A stretch of 64,000 nucleotides of DNA, taken from NCBI GenBank assembly GCA_034190875.2, contig CM067354.1:6549775-6613774 (forward strand), given 5' to 3'. How positions within the stretch are numbered: position 1 is the first letter of the stretch; every line of letters starts with the position of its first letter. This document shows, piece by piece, positions 36,918 through 49,808 of this stretch. The notes beneath the pieces were generated by a model. It saw nothing but the letters and a program-made list of their open reading frames with translations, had not been told where the DNA came from and searched no databases. The DNA comes from Urechis unicinctus. Taxonomy: Eukaryota > Annelida > Polychaeta > Xenopneusta > Urechidae. The position numbers and the translations under genes are program-made.

Positions 36918-39240
36918 CTGAATGGATCATAGGCCACTTTTGCATCATTTCAGATCGCGGGATCTTTCGTCCAGTGACATACATAGGCCGCATGGAAACG
37001 TGTTGCTACCTATCAATTCAATCATTGTTCCAGAGGCAACTCGTTATAACGAGATGAACCAAACCCCATCTTGATCATGTCACCGCTGCGGTCGTTTGCA
37101 GCTGATATATCATATGTATTCATTCTCTTAAAACACTGAGTGAAAACAAGATTGCAGCGGCTGAGAATGGTACGATTCCTTGTCATTGCACAAAGCAATC
37201 CAGGAATAAACATAAAACCTAAATGCCCGACGGGAGAGTAGTTCGGAGTAATGAATATATACAAAACAGAGCGCCTGATCAATAACGTGCGGTAGAATCA
37301 TATCATGAGTCACGGATCATGATGACCTCCGATCTCCCCCATGGGAAACAACGAGAGCGTGTAATGGCCATCACCGCAGAACTAGTGCTGAAAAATAACA
37401 GAAATCCGCCATATCGTTACTGGTATGTTATACGCAAACTACAGTCTATCTACTTCGCACAAATGGCCGAGTACGGTTGTTATAGATTCTTGTATTATAT
37501 ACGGGCTTGGTGATAAGATTAACTCGGGTGAATATGTTCGATCGATGATTCCATATTTGTATAATATGATTGCTAATACCACTGTACGTTGTAAAGTAAT
37601 GTCATGTCCATCTCACGCTGGTTCTGTCCTGTCACTGTGCTTCCCGATCTTAATTTGCGATTTTGCTACAAGATTACATTTAGAGCGGTTTACCTCTATT
37701 GCATGAGGCAACACGCCATGGCAGGAATGAACTCGCTTCCTGTGGCAATACGAGAAACGGATATACAATGCTGATTTCATTCCAAAGTACATATGGCCTG
37801 ACCTCACTCATACCGGCAACAGTTGATGCAATATTGATCCTCTGTTTATTCCCATGTGATATTAACCCCAGCAAAGGTACTTAAGTAGAGCATACTGGCA
37901 TAGCACTAAATGCTATCCGATTTGAGGTTTGACTTCTTATGAATAAGAGAGAATATATGTCTCTCGGCTCCACACTCACAGATGACTCGTGAGACATAGT
38001 GTCCTTTGCGAGGGTTCTTTGAAGCAATTCACTAATTTTGGCGAACATTAAGTATCTTTGCTTTTGCATTATGACCATAAATCATAAACTGCATCAACTA
38101 GATTCCAATTTTCGGAGATGCCTGAGGTGGATAATTACATCTCTATAGCCATGAAGTTAGCTTCGTTCTTATGTGAAGTATGACCACAAGCTTTTCTAGT
38201 GAGACTACCAGCTAATCGTGCGATTGGATTATGAGTATCGCATTAGTACATCAATGTTTTAAGATAAACAACACATTCAAAAATAAATAATAACCCATCC
38301 CGTTAACAGCGTTTCTTTTAGAAAGCGACAATCATATATAGAATGCTAATTGCCTAACTATAATGCACATCATTGTAGATTCTCATCATGACATAATTGC
38401 GTTTCACACCAAAATATGTCGCCATTTAATCGACGATTACTATTTCTGAATAGGGTATGAATTGGAATGGCTCTACCGCTTACAAACCGCTGTTGCTAAT
38501 TGTGTCTACAGCGATGATAGTTGCATATATGCAAATCACGCGAGGCTTTGTCCTTCGGAAATTATACATATGCCTACATAGATGCTACGAGAAAAATAAC
38601 AACACTTGATTGCAACGTGTGGCCTTCATATTCTGCAAGGGCTGTTTCAGCGCCTGAATCAAGGGGCTTGATCGACCAAATGATACACGGATGTAAATAA
38701 TATATTTCCACTTTGCCGAGCAATATCGAATCGCTCTCGTTGTAGAACGGGTTCTAGACAAATATGCTTCGTTTTCAATGAATGTTTAATTCTGAGCGCA
38801 TTGACTAACAGGTTTTCCAACTTCTTCTTTTATGATCCAAAAGGTATTGAATATGAATAGCAAATCAGATGAGACATTGGGAGAAGAGCCGGTCCTGTTG
38901 CTGCTTACATTCATACATTGTGAACATGTAGTTAAAGTGCTTTTAGTCTCTATCATGGGTTAACATTGCTCTGACTTGAAATATCCTGGCACTTCAGATA
39001 CACCTAATCTGCTATTATAAGGTACGCTTCGAATTACTCGACCAAACGCATGTTATTGTCTTGATTTGCGATCGTATTAATCATTTTGGCAATACTCATA
39101 CCGTCAGCTGTTACAATTTGCCGTAGTAGCGGCGGGAAAAGCAGCATATAAGGAGACGACATCCTATCAGACTTTCAATGTTGACCAGCAGTCCCTGGAG
39201 TGATTTGCACTCTGAACCTTTTTCTTATCAGTTTCTATCA
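36918..39240 (+). repeat. Left inverted arm of copy 2
   Basis: Inverse of 46780-50537 with indels. Clear anchors are 38500-38640 against 47620-47770, 38850-39060 against 46910-47140 and 39060-39180 against 46780-46920. It contains no intact gene; the minus frame 37680-37874 is listed separately. Confidence 0.82.
37680..37874 (-). pseudogene. Short recurrent ORF of family A, left arm
   Basis: Sixty-four codons reading S-H-G-N-K-Q-R-I-N-I-A-S-T-V-A-G-M, a three-residue insertion, R-P-Y-V-L-W-N, then P-W-R-V-A-S-C and a stop. Equivalent to 7483-7668 (minus) and 48362-48547 (plus). The insertion against those copies is in frame. Function unknown. Confidence 0.35.
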
Positions 39241-39418
39241 CTAGAAATGAGAATGACTGCAAACCTATCCTCTTGGTCTGTCTTAGTCAACTTGATCATT
39301 TCATCCGGGTATTTTCATGACAGCCTCCCATGAGAAAATAACACACGACAAAAGGACTGTAAAGTCCCGTTTTCGTACAAGGTCCTTGGTTATACTTTCC
39401 GTTCTCCGTATGCGTATG

Positions 39419-39657
39419 TTTACCGTAGGTCGGTGGATGGCGTTATTATGAAGGTGCAACCACTACTGTAGCAACATCCTTTCCGGCACACGAATACCGG
39501 CTCATGCTGTGTTTCCTCTTTTTATCAGGTTCCACCACAAGTCATGACAGACGACTGTAGAGCTTTGTGCACATAGCGCTATATAAAGTAACTTGATCAA
39601 TTCATCTGGGCGTTTATATCAGAGCCTACCTGGAGGAAGCACACATTAATAACCGAT
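39419..39657 (+). repeat. Direct duplicate of 45241-45479, about 98% identical
   Basis: Starts 'taccgtaggtcggtggatgg' and ends 'cacacattaataaccga'. Only about five differences from the 45-kb block were seen over ~240 bp, far fewer than between either and copy 1 (10010-10220). The two blocks were therefore duplicated or converted recently within copy 2. Confidence 0.85.
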
Positions 39658-39747
39658 ATAGAATGTCCCGGGTTCTCGTAAGGTCATGTCCTTGGCAATA
39701 GTTTCTGTTCCATGAATGATGCATAGTAGGGTTATCCTTGCTGCATA

Positions 39748-39749
<2 letters not shown>

Positions 39750-39843
<94 letters not shown>

Positions 39844-40264
39844 ATGAGTCTCTCTTTATCTCTCTATATCTACGTGTATATATATTATATATCTCTATCA
39901 TCCCTAGCTGTACATATATATTTATCTTTATATATATAATATACATATACTGTATATATATATTTATATCTATATTCATATATATTTGTACACATATTTA
40001 TGCATATGAAGATAAGATCTCTTTCTATATTTATATATATTTATATATATCCCTATATCTATATATATATATATATATTGTCTCTCTCTCTATCTTATAT
40101 ATATCTATATATATCTCCCTATATATATATATTCTATGTATATATTCCCTATATATATATAAATAAATATATATATATATCTATTTATCTATATATATCC
40201 CTATATATATATAGATACATATATATATATATATATCTATCTATATATATCTATATATATCTAT

Positions 40265-40299
<35 letters not shown>

Positions 40300-40380
40300 A
40301 TATCTATATATATCTAATATATATATATTTATATATATATCTATGCATATATATATATATGTGGATGATATATATATATG
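39750..40380. repeat. Compound (TA)n microsatellite, ~630 bp
   Basis: TA runs mixed with TCTA, TTTA and CCTA units. It sits at the same place in family A as 10574-10790 and 45664-46080. Tyr/Ile/Leu-rich ORFs across it are artefacts. Confidence 0.95.
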
Positions 40381-40399
40381 ATGTGGATGAGTCGTGGAT

Positions 40400-41560
40400 G
40401 TATTTGCAGCCGAGAGACACAAGAAGTCAAGCCCCAATTAAAATAGCCTTTAGTGCTTTGCCTGAATGTTGAACCACCCGGGCTTTGGTGGAATAAAATC
40501 AGCATTGTATATCAGCTATTACCACACGGTGATGCATTGGCTTGTTACTCCATGTTATACAGATAATCTGCTAAGGTGTAATTGTAGTAACACGTCAGAG
40601 TCAGATCCGACAGAACAGTGACTGCCTTGTGATAATCGAAATACCCTTTCTGTGAAAGTATGACATTGTTTAACTGACTATCATCTATGGCGCAAGGATA
40701 TTAACAGCAAAAGCATAGTGGTTGCAAAGTTGTCAAGTTACTAAAGATTCCTCTTCCCTCTAATACATTTCTAATATGGTATTGTGATACAAATCACAAA
40801 AGTAATATGTGTAAGTTCTAATATAACAGACTTTTTTTATATATTCAAATTATGTCTGTCTTTGTTCATGTGCACATACGTCAATCAATTATATGCACGA
40901 TCATTTCAAGGCTTTTGCTGTTAACGGATACATTTGTCCCACTTTGCTACTTTGCTTATGTAAATCTGATGACCAAACGTTTCCAACATTTTACCATCCT
41001 CAATGAGTGCCTCTGCATATGTTTCTGTCCAATGGTCAAATAATGGGAGACTTGCTGCTTACAGCACCTACAAGAACACGGGAACGGATGTTTTATCTAA
41101 TAATCTGTCACATAAAGTGGACAGTTCTCTAATCACATCGTTATACAACTGATTACGACGCGCAACCACGGCATGTGTCGGTTATATCACATGGGTTCGT
41201 AATGTTATGTTATTGCGCAGAGCAAGCGTAGTATGGTAATGATGACCACTTAATTACGCAAGGTGTATTTAGTATGCATGATCTATAGGTTAGCTTGACA
41301 TTTCATGCTGTCGCTAATAATAGCGTTACAGAAAAGGAGCATATTCACCAGGGCTAGTCACATCACCAAGCCCATAAATAATACAGGAAGCAATAACAAC
41401 TGTACCGCAAATTATCTGGACTGTAATTTGCGTAAAACATACGGGTAGCGAAAGGTCGGATTACTGTCTTATTGCAGCACAATATGTCTACGGTGAGGTT
41501 TATGGTAGGTTCTCTATATTTCCCATGAGGGGAGTCTGGGGTCATCAGTGAATCCTAAAA
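40400..41560 (+). repeat. Family A block without the LINE insertion
   Basis: Matches 10830-11330 and 13613-14330 with nothing in between, so it shows the unoccupied site of the LINE at 11331-13612. Its right part (41340-41560) matches the family A inverted end but is shortened. No gene. Confidence 0.8.
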
Positions 41561-42130
41561 GGGGTTGAGTTGCGAACTGTACATTATATTGATTATACAA
41601 TTGCCACCGTTACAAAATTTAATGGCCCATAGTAAGATATATAAATGAGGCCTGTTATATTCAAGAATTTATATACGCAAGGACCGCTACAGCGTTGTTG
41701 TGATCGTAGCAATAAGCCCTCAGTTAGGGTTGGAGGTGACCAAACGTTTCAACAACCATTTAGTATTCTCTGCTGATTATTGATTGCACAAGGGGTATAA
41801 TCACATGATACGAAGCGCAACCACGGCGGTTCATTGGGTCATGCATACAATAATTAGCGTTACAGAAAAGAGCAATAATTCAAGGCTATTCACCACAACT
41901 AGTCAAAATAATAATACAGGAAGCAATAACAACTGTACCGCAAATTATCTGGACTGTAATTTGCGCATATGCTGGTGCAGCACAATGCATGGTAGGTTCT
42001 CTATATTTCCCAAAGTCTGGGGTCATCAGTGAATCCTAAAAGGGGTTGAGTTGTACATTGTTAAATGTCATACACATTGCCACAGTAACAAAATTAAGGC
42101 CATTATATTTAATATATATAAAGTTAACGA
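41561..42130. repeat. Short tandem duplication inside family A, no gene
   Basis: About 41565-41640 and 42040-42110 are two copies of the same stretch ('cctaaaaggggttgagttg', 'aaaatt...ggccat'), matching 14888-14975. Between them 41880-42040 repeats 41395-41560 in shortened form ('ctggactgtaatttgcg'). Confidence 0.65.
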
Positions 42131-42135
42131 TTATG

Positions 42136-42357
42136 CCTGTTGCATCGGCTTCAAAAAATCCGAGGAAGAGACGCTACAGCGGTGTACAGTCCTGTTGTGG
42201 TGGATTGCTTTGTGTCGTAGCGTTAACGCTAAGCCCTCAGGTTAAGGGTTGGACACACTTGACCTTCGGCACGATAACTGGGGTAACCAACGGGATCCAC
42301 AAATGGCTGCTATGCTACATAGATTTCGTTGTTGACTTTCGGGGATACAACAATTAG
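42136..42357 (+). pseudogene. Unrecognised small conserved ORF, copy at 42 kb
   Basis: From ATG (about 42134) the frame has the basic P-R-K-R-R-Y-S-G-V segment, C-C-G-G-L-L-C-V-V-A, and V-K-G-W-T-H-L-T-F-G-T. It then shifts phase relative to the 15-kb copy and ends in the frame V-D-F-R-G-Y-N-N at 42357. The C-terminal half seen at 15200-15329 is deleted: sequence jumps from about 42365 to material matching 17630. The high identity of the N-terminal part between two otherwise decayed copies is the reason to list it. Function unknown. Confidence 0.4.
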
Positions 42358-43109
42358 GGGGTGAGTTATCATACAATCAAAACGATCAGGGATGTAAGCC
42401 AGCGTTATAGGTTTTCATGCTGGTATGGAAACGGCACTTTTTTAAACATACTCAGATCATTTGACGATAGAAATCTCGCGATCAACACAGAAATTGTACT
42501 AAATAACAGAGATCATATATAAAGATGTTATGCAGCTTATAGTCATTATTTTTTTACTCTCAGTCTTGCAGATAGAAATTGATACGCGTCAAAGCCAGAC
42601 GCATTTATGCATTGGCCAAAATGATTTACTCAAGCTGACTTCCGAATTAAGACTAACATTAACGTTTGGTACCCTAAGTGGTAGGATGTGAACCAAGAAA
42701 CAATTTAGAAACAGAACATTCATTCTGTTCAGATCGGTGTTTACAAAATGACGCACACGAAAGCCCTGAGTGAAATATATACCACGTGACCATACAATGT
42801 GGCATTTATTACAATGCCAGACAGCGGGATATTAACAAGTAAATAATAGATGAGATGATAACACATACAATGAGCCGGACTGTTTGTCCAGCAATTATGC
42901 GCCATGAAATATCATTTATTTGGAAATAACTGCGGCTTCTGGTTCACGTTGTGCTATGCCATTGACTGTGCTCGGTGACCGTTGAGGCAGCTAACGAGTT
43001 ATTGATTAATATTACCGGCGCAACTGTATCACAAGCCATCGTTTCATGAACCAGATAAATCCAGAAATCAGATCTTCACTGATTTGATTATCAGTTACGT
43101 GGCCTTCCT

Positions 43110-44500
43110 CAACTGTAAATTTGAGGTCATTGAACTCCTGCATCGTCAATGACGTCATTTTGATCTTATTATGTTATCAGCTATTGACTAATAATGGCTA
43201 TTGATTATGCTGGGATGCAGATCGTACTTATTGATGCATCAATCGGGCATCTTGTAGTTCCTATTGAGAGAGGGGCTGACAGATACGCTGTCCACCTTAG
43301 ATCTCTCCGTGTCAACATAAGATATGCATAGCCATCATTTTGGTATAAGGCAGCATTAGACCTGCAAGTAAATGGACACTGACAAGAATTTTCTATTATT
43401 CTGCCGCAATACATTCAGTGTTCATCAAAATATTTCAATATTACACTTGTGCCACTAATATTCACCATATTATCTGTTATCATAACCAACGTTATCATCC
43501 TTTGTTATCACATTCAAGGTGTTAACTGCAGCCTCTCTTTATTCTCGAATCAAATGAGTGTCTGGAAAAGTGTCTGGTATCGATGTCCATGCGATCACAG
43601 CTCTATTACATTCTGAACTAACAGTATCTAATCTCATTAATACCCTTGGAGGTGATAAAATCATTAATACACAAAAAATGATTCTAGCTCTGACGAATCG
43701 TTGTTATTTAAGTTGAAAATTAAATTTAGTTTTCTATATAAGTAAATTTCCACTTATTGCTACATGTTTGTTTTTGTGACCTCCTGCTTCCAGCATATGC
43801 CATCATGAAAACACAGCAGCGATGTTCAATCATCGACGTTCAATGGGACTCGCATAATTAGCCCCATGCTGTTGCTAAGCTGATAATTCTCAACGCAATG
43901 AATGCAATGTAGTTTAAACCAGAAATACACCAAAATATAACGACGTCTACGGGAAAGAATCGTTCAAATGATGATGAAGCCTTTAACAAAGAGTTACACT
44001 TCACATCAAAAGACATATAATTTTGTGCAACTTGTATTCTTTGCACTACCATCACAATATTGCACATGCCAGTCATTAACGTATGTATTCGATATTGCAT
44101 TTGCGAATGGCAGATTAATCGATTCGAGTGTGTTTAGATTAATTGGATGTACCATTCAGATTAGCCCTACAAAATTACTCAAAAGTTTCCGTAATCCAAT
44201 CAAAGGCTGAGCGCCACAGTTATTAATAGTATTAACGTTGCTTATTAGGTATCAACCCTTGCTTAATACGCGCACAGGTAGTAACCACGCCCGGTCGTGA
44301 GGCTAAATGAATAACTGATCCTACATTCAACTGCTCCTCAAACAACTAGTCAAGGTTAGAGAATGCCATTAATACTTAGGGCTCCCTAATCTCCTGTCAG
44401 TGTTCTGTGGACTAGTTTACGGATGAATGAGATTTATTCTACTAATAAAGAGCGAATGTGTTCAAGGACGTAATCGTCCCAGAAAGCCATTAATAAATCG
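43110..44500. mobile_element. 1.4-kb insertion in copy 2 relative to copy 1
   Basis: Copy 1 reads '...acgtggcctcaacaggataccatttatc' across 18397-18425. Here the left part stops at about 43108 and the right part resumes at about 44500. The inserted sequence is itself made of fragments: 43118-43330 (like 29890-29990) and 43440-44215, the reverse complement of 18960-19720. No terminal repeats or coding capacity were recognised. Confidence 0.65.
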
Positions 44501-45240
44501 GGATACCATTTATCTACGCAAAGCAATAATATAATATTCATGTTTACTACAAATCTCTGTATTGCAGGGAATAATGGCTTAAATGCTGATCTCCACCGCG
44601 AATCTTTCATTAGCTATATGGTGATGAAATAATTAACAGAAATGCAGCCCTCCGAAAGGGAAACATGTTCCTTGCTTTAAATGAACACGGAATTTATCGA
44701 GGACAAACCTTTCTGATTTCCGGCATATCAGGAACAGTCTACTTGAAAGTAAAATTCCATTCATGGTCCTCCGACATGCCTATTCCAGTCAATCGTATCT
44801 GCTTTGATTCAAGGAAAATATTACATTCTACGCAGCTATATTAAGCACAAATGCTGTACAAATGTCATTTACTACAGACAGCGAGCGTTTCGTCGCATTC
44901 TGGCAGTACACATTCCATCAGCGGTACAAATGTGCCTTAGTAGTGGCAACAACAGCTGCATATTAGGAGAGGCTATCCTATCAGCCTTTCAGAGTTGGCA
45001 ATCAGTCCCCAGGGCGATTTTCATTCAGCACTCTCTTCTTATCAGATTGTACCACAAGTCATAGTAATCGACTGCAAACCTATTCGCACATTACTCAGTC
45101 TAAGTCAACTTGATCATTTCATCGGGCCATTTTCATCACAGCCTCCCATGAGAATAAAACACACGACTGAAGGACATATTAAGTCCCGTTTCGTACCAGG
45201 TCATGTCCTTAGTTAACTTTCCTTTCTCCGTATGCGTATG

Positions 45241-45479
45241 TTTACCGTAGGTCGGTGGATGGCGTTATTATGAAGGTGGAACCACTACTGTAGCAACATC
45301 CTTTCCGGCACACGAATACCGGCCCATGCTGTGTTTCCTCTTTTTATCAGGTTCCACCACAAGTCATGACAGACGACTGTAGAGCTTTGTGCACATAGCG
45401 CTATATAAAGTAACTTGATCAATTCATCTGGGCATTTATATCAGAGCCTCCCTGGAGGAAGCACACATTAATAACCGAA
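45241..45479 (+). repeat. Direct duplicate of 39419-39657
   Basis: See the partner block; the flanks also match, with 45100-45240 like 39280-39420 and 46100-46690 like 40420-40850, so the duplicated unit includes the microsatellite position. Confidence 0.85.
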
Positions 45480-45660
45480 ATGGAATATCCCGAGTCTACA
45501 TTAGGTCAAGTCCTTGGCAATAGTTTTCGTTCCCTTAATACACAGATGCCAAAGTCCATAAAACTACACATTTATCAGACTGATGATTGCCTGCTGGATA
45601 ATGCAAAGCATGGTTATGGTTGCTGCAGTCGCTGGTAGGTTATTACACATATATATAGGT

Positions 45661-45827
<167 letters not shown>

Positions 45828-45935
45828 CATATATATATTATATATATATACATATATATATATATTTATATATATATAATATAATTATACATATATATAC
45901 ATATATTTATATATATATATATATATTCATATATA

Positions 45936-46080
45936 TGTACATGTATGTATGTGTGTGTATGTATGTATGTGTGTTTGCGTGTGTGTGACTGTGAGTGTGT
46001 GTGTGTAAGTGTGTGTGTGTATGTGAGTGTGTGTATGGTGGGTGTTCATGTATGTGCTTGTGTGTGTATGTGTGTGCGCG
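45936..46080. repeat. (TG)n-rich degenerate microsatellite
   Basis: TGTATG, GTGTGT and TGAGTG units, imperfect. It lies opposite in strand sense to the (CA)n at 45664-45812, so the transcript could fold back. Confidence 0.93.
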
Positions 46081-48361
46081 AAACCTTGTCAAGGACAAAT
46101 GACTCTTCTTATACTTACAAGAAGTAAAGCTCTAAATAGAACAGCCTTTATTGCTGTGCCAGTTTGTTGCACTGAAGTTAATATACTGGGGTAATATCAC
46201 ATGGAAATGGACAGTTGATCAATATTGCAGCAACTGTCGGTATGAGCAGTGGTTAAGCCACCCGGACTTCCTTGGAATAAAATCAGCATTGTATATCAGC
46301 TTCTCGTATTGCCACAGGGAGCCAGTTCGGTGGTGCCATGGCTTAATACTCCATGCGATACAGATAAACTGCTAAGGTGTAATTGTAGCAACACATCAAA
46401 GTCAGATGTGACAGAAAAGTGACTGCATTGGTTAATGTACTCAAGTGATAAATCGAAATACCCTTTTTGTGTAAGTATGACATTGTTAGCTGATGAGTAA
46501 CTATAGCGCAAAGATATTAACAGCAAATGCACAGTGGTTGCAAATTTATCATTTGGCATCCACACAAGATTGTATAAATTACTTAGGTTTCCTCTTCCCT
46601 GTGACACATTTCTAATATGGAATTGTGACACAAATCACAAAAGTAATATGCAAGTTCTAATATTAACATACTTTTTATATATTCCAATAATGTATGTCTT
46701 TGTTCATGTGCACGGACGCCAAAAAATGATATGCCGGTAGGAACCCATACGATCAGTATTCGTGTGTCAGAAAAGGCGTTGTACAAGGCGTGCTGGTCAA
46801 CATTGACAGGGTGATAGGATTACGCCTTCTGATATGCAGCCTTTCTTGCCGCTACTACGGCATAATTTTACTACTGATGATATGAGAATTGCCAGAATGT
46901 GTAATACGATCACAAATCCCGACAATAACAAACGTTTGGTTGAATAAATCGAAAAGTTCCTCATAATTGCAGATAATATGCATCTGAAGTGCCGGGATAT
47001 TTCAAGTCAGAGCAATGGTAATCCATGATGGAAAAGAAAACCATTTCAACAACATGTTCACTATGTATGAATGTATTCTGCAGCAGGACCGGCTCTTCTT
47101 CCAATGTCTCCTCTGATTGGCCATTCGTATTCAATCTCTTTGGGAGCCAGCTTATTCACCACGTACTGAAACCACGCTGGTAAGGGAATAGGAAACTCGA
47201 CGCAGTTCTGTTAATTATTTCATTATCATATAACTAATGCAAGAGGCGCAGTTAAGTTTGCGATCAAGATCATTTACTGCGTTTTATTCATATTCAATGA
47301 AAGTCAATTGGAGGTCGGCCAAACCACCAACTTACGCTTTTTGCTCTGCTCTTGCGGTTTGCCTGGTAGTTTGCCTCAGTAGTGTATAAGCTGATACACA
47401 AATGCCGCCAGTAATATATCTATTTCACAGAATGCGATGAAGCAATCAGACTCTCAGGTATTTATATAATTCAGAGCACGTCAAGGATCATAAAATTAAG
47501 AAGATGGAAAACCTGTTAGTCAATGCGCTCAGAAATAAATATTCATTGAAAATGAAGCATACTTGTCTAAAACCCATTCTATGATAAGAAAAGAGGGTAA
47601 ACAACATAATATGATGGCCACTCATTGCAATCAGGTGTTGTTATTTTTTTCGTAGCATTTATGTAGGCATATGTATAATTTCCAACGGAAAAAGCCTTGA
47701 GTGACTTGCATATATGCAACTATCATCCCTGTAGGCACAATTAGCAACAACGGGTTGTAAGTGATAGAGCACCTCAAATTCAGTAGTAATTCAGAAATGG
47801 TAGTCGGTGATTAAATGGCGACATATTATGGTGTGAAAATGGTTTTTGTCACGGTAAGAATCTTCAATAATGTGCATTATAGTTAGGCAATTAGCATTCT
47901 ATATATGATTGTCGCTTTCTAAAAGAAACGCTGTTAACGGGATGGGTTATTATTTATTTTTGAATGTGTTGTTTATCTTAGAACATGGGTGTACTAATGC
48001 GATACTCATAATTCCATCGCACGATTAGCTGGTAGTCTCACTAGAAAAGCTTGTGGTCATACTTAACTTGAGAACGAAGCTAACTTCATGGCTATAGAGA
48101 GGTAATTATCCACCTCAGGCATCTCCGAAAATTGGAATGTAGTTGATGCAAAATTATTTATGGTCATAATGCAAAAACAAAGATACTTAATGTTCGCCAA
48201 ATTAGTGATTGCACCAACGAACCCTGGCCAAGGTCACTATGTATCACGAGTCATCAGTGTGTGTGGAGCCGAGAGACACAGATTCTCTCTTATTCAAAAG
48301 AAGTCAAACTTCAAATAGGATAGCATTTAGAGCTATGCCAGAATGCTCTACTTAAGTACCT

Positions 48362-48547
48362 TTGCTGGGGCTAACATCACATGGGAATAAACAGAGGATA
48401 AATATTGCAGCAACTGTTGCCGGTATGAGGCCATATGTACTTTGGAATCAAATCAGCATTGTATATCAGTTTCTCGTATTGCCGCAGGTAGCGAGTTCAG
48501 TCATGCCATGGCGTGTTGCTTCATGCAATATAGGTAAACCGCTCTAA
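48362..48547 (+). pseudogene. Short recurrent ORF of family A, right arm
   Basis: Sixty-one codons from a TTG, reading S-H-G-N-K-Q-R-I-N-I-A-A-T-V-A-G-M, I-S-I-V-Y-Q-F-L-V-L-P and P-W-R-V-A-S-C. No ATG precedes it in frame nearby. It is nearly identical in protein to the copy at 7483-7668 and differs from 37680-37874 by a three-codon gap. Confidence 0.35.
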
Positions 48548-48726
48548 ATGTAAACGTGTAGCAACACCGCAAAAGCAGATCGGGAAGCACACTGACTGCC
48601 TTGTTTAATGTGTACAGGCGATAAATCTAAATACGCTCTCTGTGTATGTATGATATTGTTGAACCAATGAGCAACTTTAGCGCGTGGATATTAATAGCAA
48701 ATGCATGGTAGTTACAAAGTTATCAC

Positions 48727-49299
48727 TTGGCATCCACATTAGATTATAAGTATCTAGTGTTTTCTATTCACTATATTACATTTGTTGTATGTTTCTCTTC
48801 ACATCTTTCGCAAAATCAGCATTCCACATTATTAATCAGGAAACAGATAAACCATACGCCCTGCAATAATTACTTATCAGGACGGCTATTTGTTTTACAA
48901 GGTAAACGGCCACTGGTTAATCACAGGATATACGGCGACCTTTATTGTGATATACGTATCTTTCAAACTTGTTACCACACTGTGGTTGTTTGGTTCAAAA
49001 CACTGCAAATTCAAATCATTATACAGCCTTACACAGGCGATAGACCAACACATCTTCCATACAAATACAGACATTACTGTGCAAAAGATTGCGTCGTTAC
49101 AATACAAATGAGCAAATATGGATTTGTGACACGAATCACAACAGAAAACTGCAAGTCTGATGTTAACAGACTTTTATTACATTCCATTTTGGTGCGTCTT
49201 TGTTCAAATGCACGTACATCAATGAATAATAAGCCGGTAGAAACTCACACGATCAGCCCAAGGCCTTTGTGGTCAAGGCTCTGGATCCCAATTTGTTAA
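48727..49299 (+). pseudogene. Unrecognised 190-codon ORF in the right arm
   Basis: The longest frame here outside the RT genes and the GC-rich island. It shares F-V-L-Q-G-K-R-P (about 48890) and Y-R-H-Y-C-A-K-D-C (about 49062) with the minus frame 6886-7278. Between these points a two-base difference puts the copies in different phases. In copy 1 that interval is a hydrophobic, possibly membrane-spanning segment; in this copy it is not. One of the two is therefore frameshifted. The left arm lacks the region altogether. No family is recognised. Confidence 0.3.
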
Positions 49300-49397
49300 T
49301 AATCAGTCAATTAAAATAAACAGTTCTCCCAATCACATCGTTGCATCACTGGCTACGATGTGAAAGCACAGCGTGCGTCGGCTGTATCGCGTGAGTC

Positions 49398-49808
49398 AGT
49401 AATGTTAGGTGACAGGGTAGAACCAGCGTAGGATGGTCAGTGGTGTTAGGTGACAGGGTAGAACCAGCGTAGGATGGTCAGTGATGTTGGGTGACAGGGT
49501 AGAACCAGCGTAGGATGGTCAGTGATGTTGGGTGACAGGGTAGAACCAGCGTAGGATGGTCAGTGATGTTGGGTGACAGGGTAGAACCAGCGTAGGATGG
49601 TCAGTGATGTTGGGTGACAGGGTAGAACCAGCGTAGGATGGTCAGTGATGTTGGGTGACAGGGTAGAACCAGCGTAGGATGGTCAGTGATGTTGGGTGAC
49701 AGGGTAGAACCAGCGTAGGATGGTCAGTGATGTTAGGTGACAGGGTAGAACCAGCGTAGGATGGTCAGTGATGTTAGGTGACAGGGTAGAACCAGCGTAG
49801 GATGGTCA
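49398..49808. repeat. 41-bp x 10 minisatellite
   Basis: Ten copies of a 41-bp unit 'gtgatgttgggtgacaggg' + 'tagaaccagcgtaggatggtca'. The units are nearly identical; the only common variant is 'gttagg' for 'gttggg' in the outer units. Paralogous sites at 13998-14035 and 41195-41235 have a single, diverged unit ('gcgtagtatggt'). The outer units resemble the single-copy form most, which fits expansion from the middle. Confidence 0.97.
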
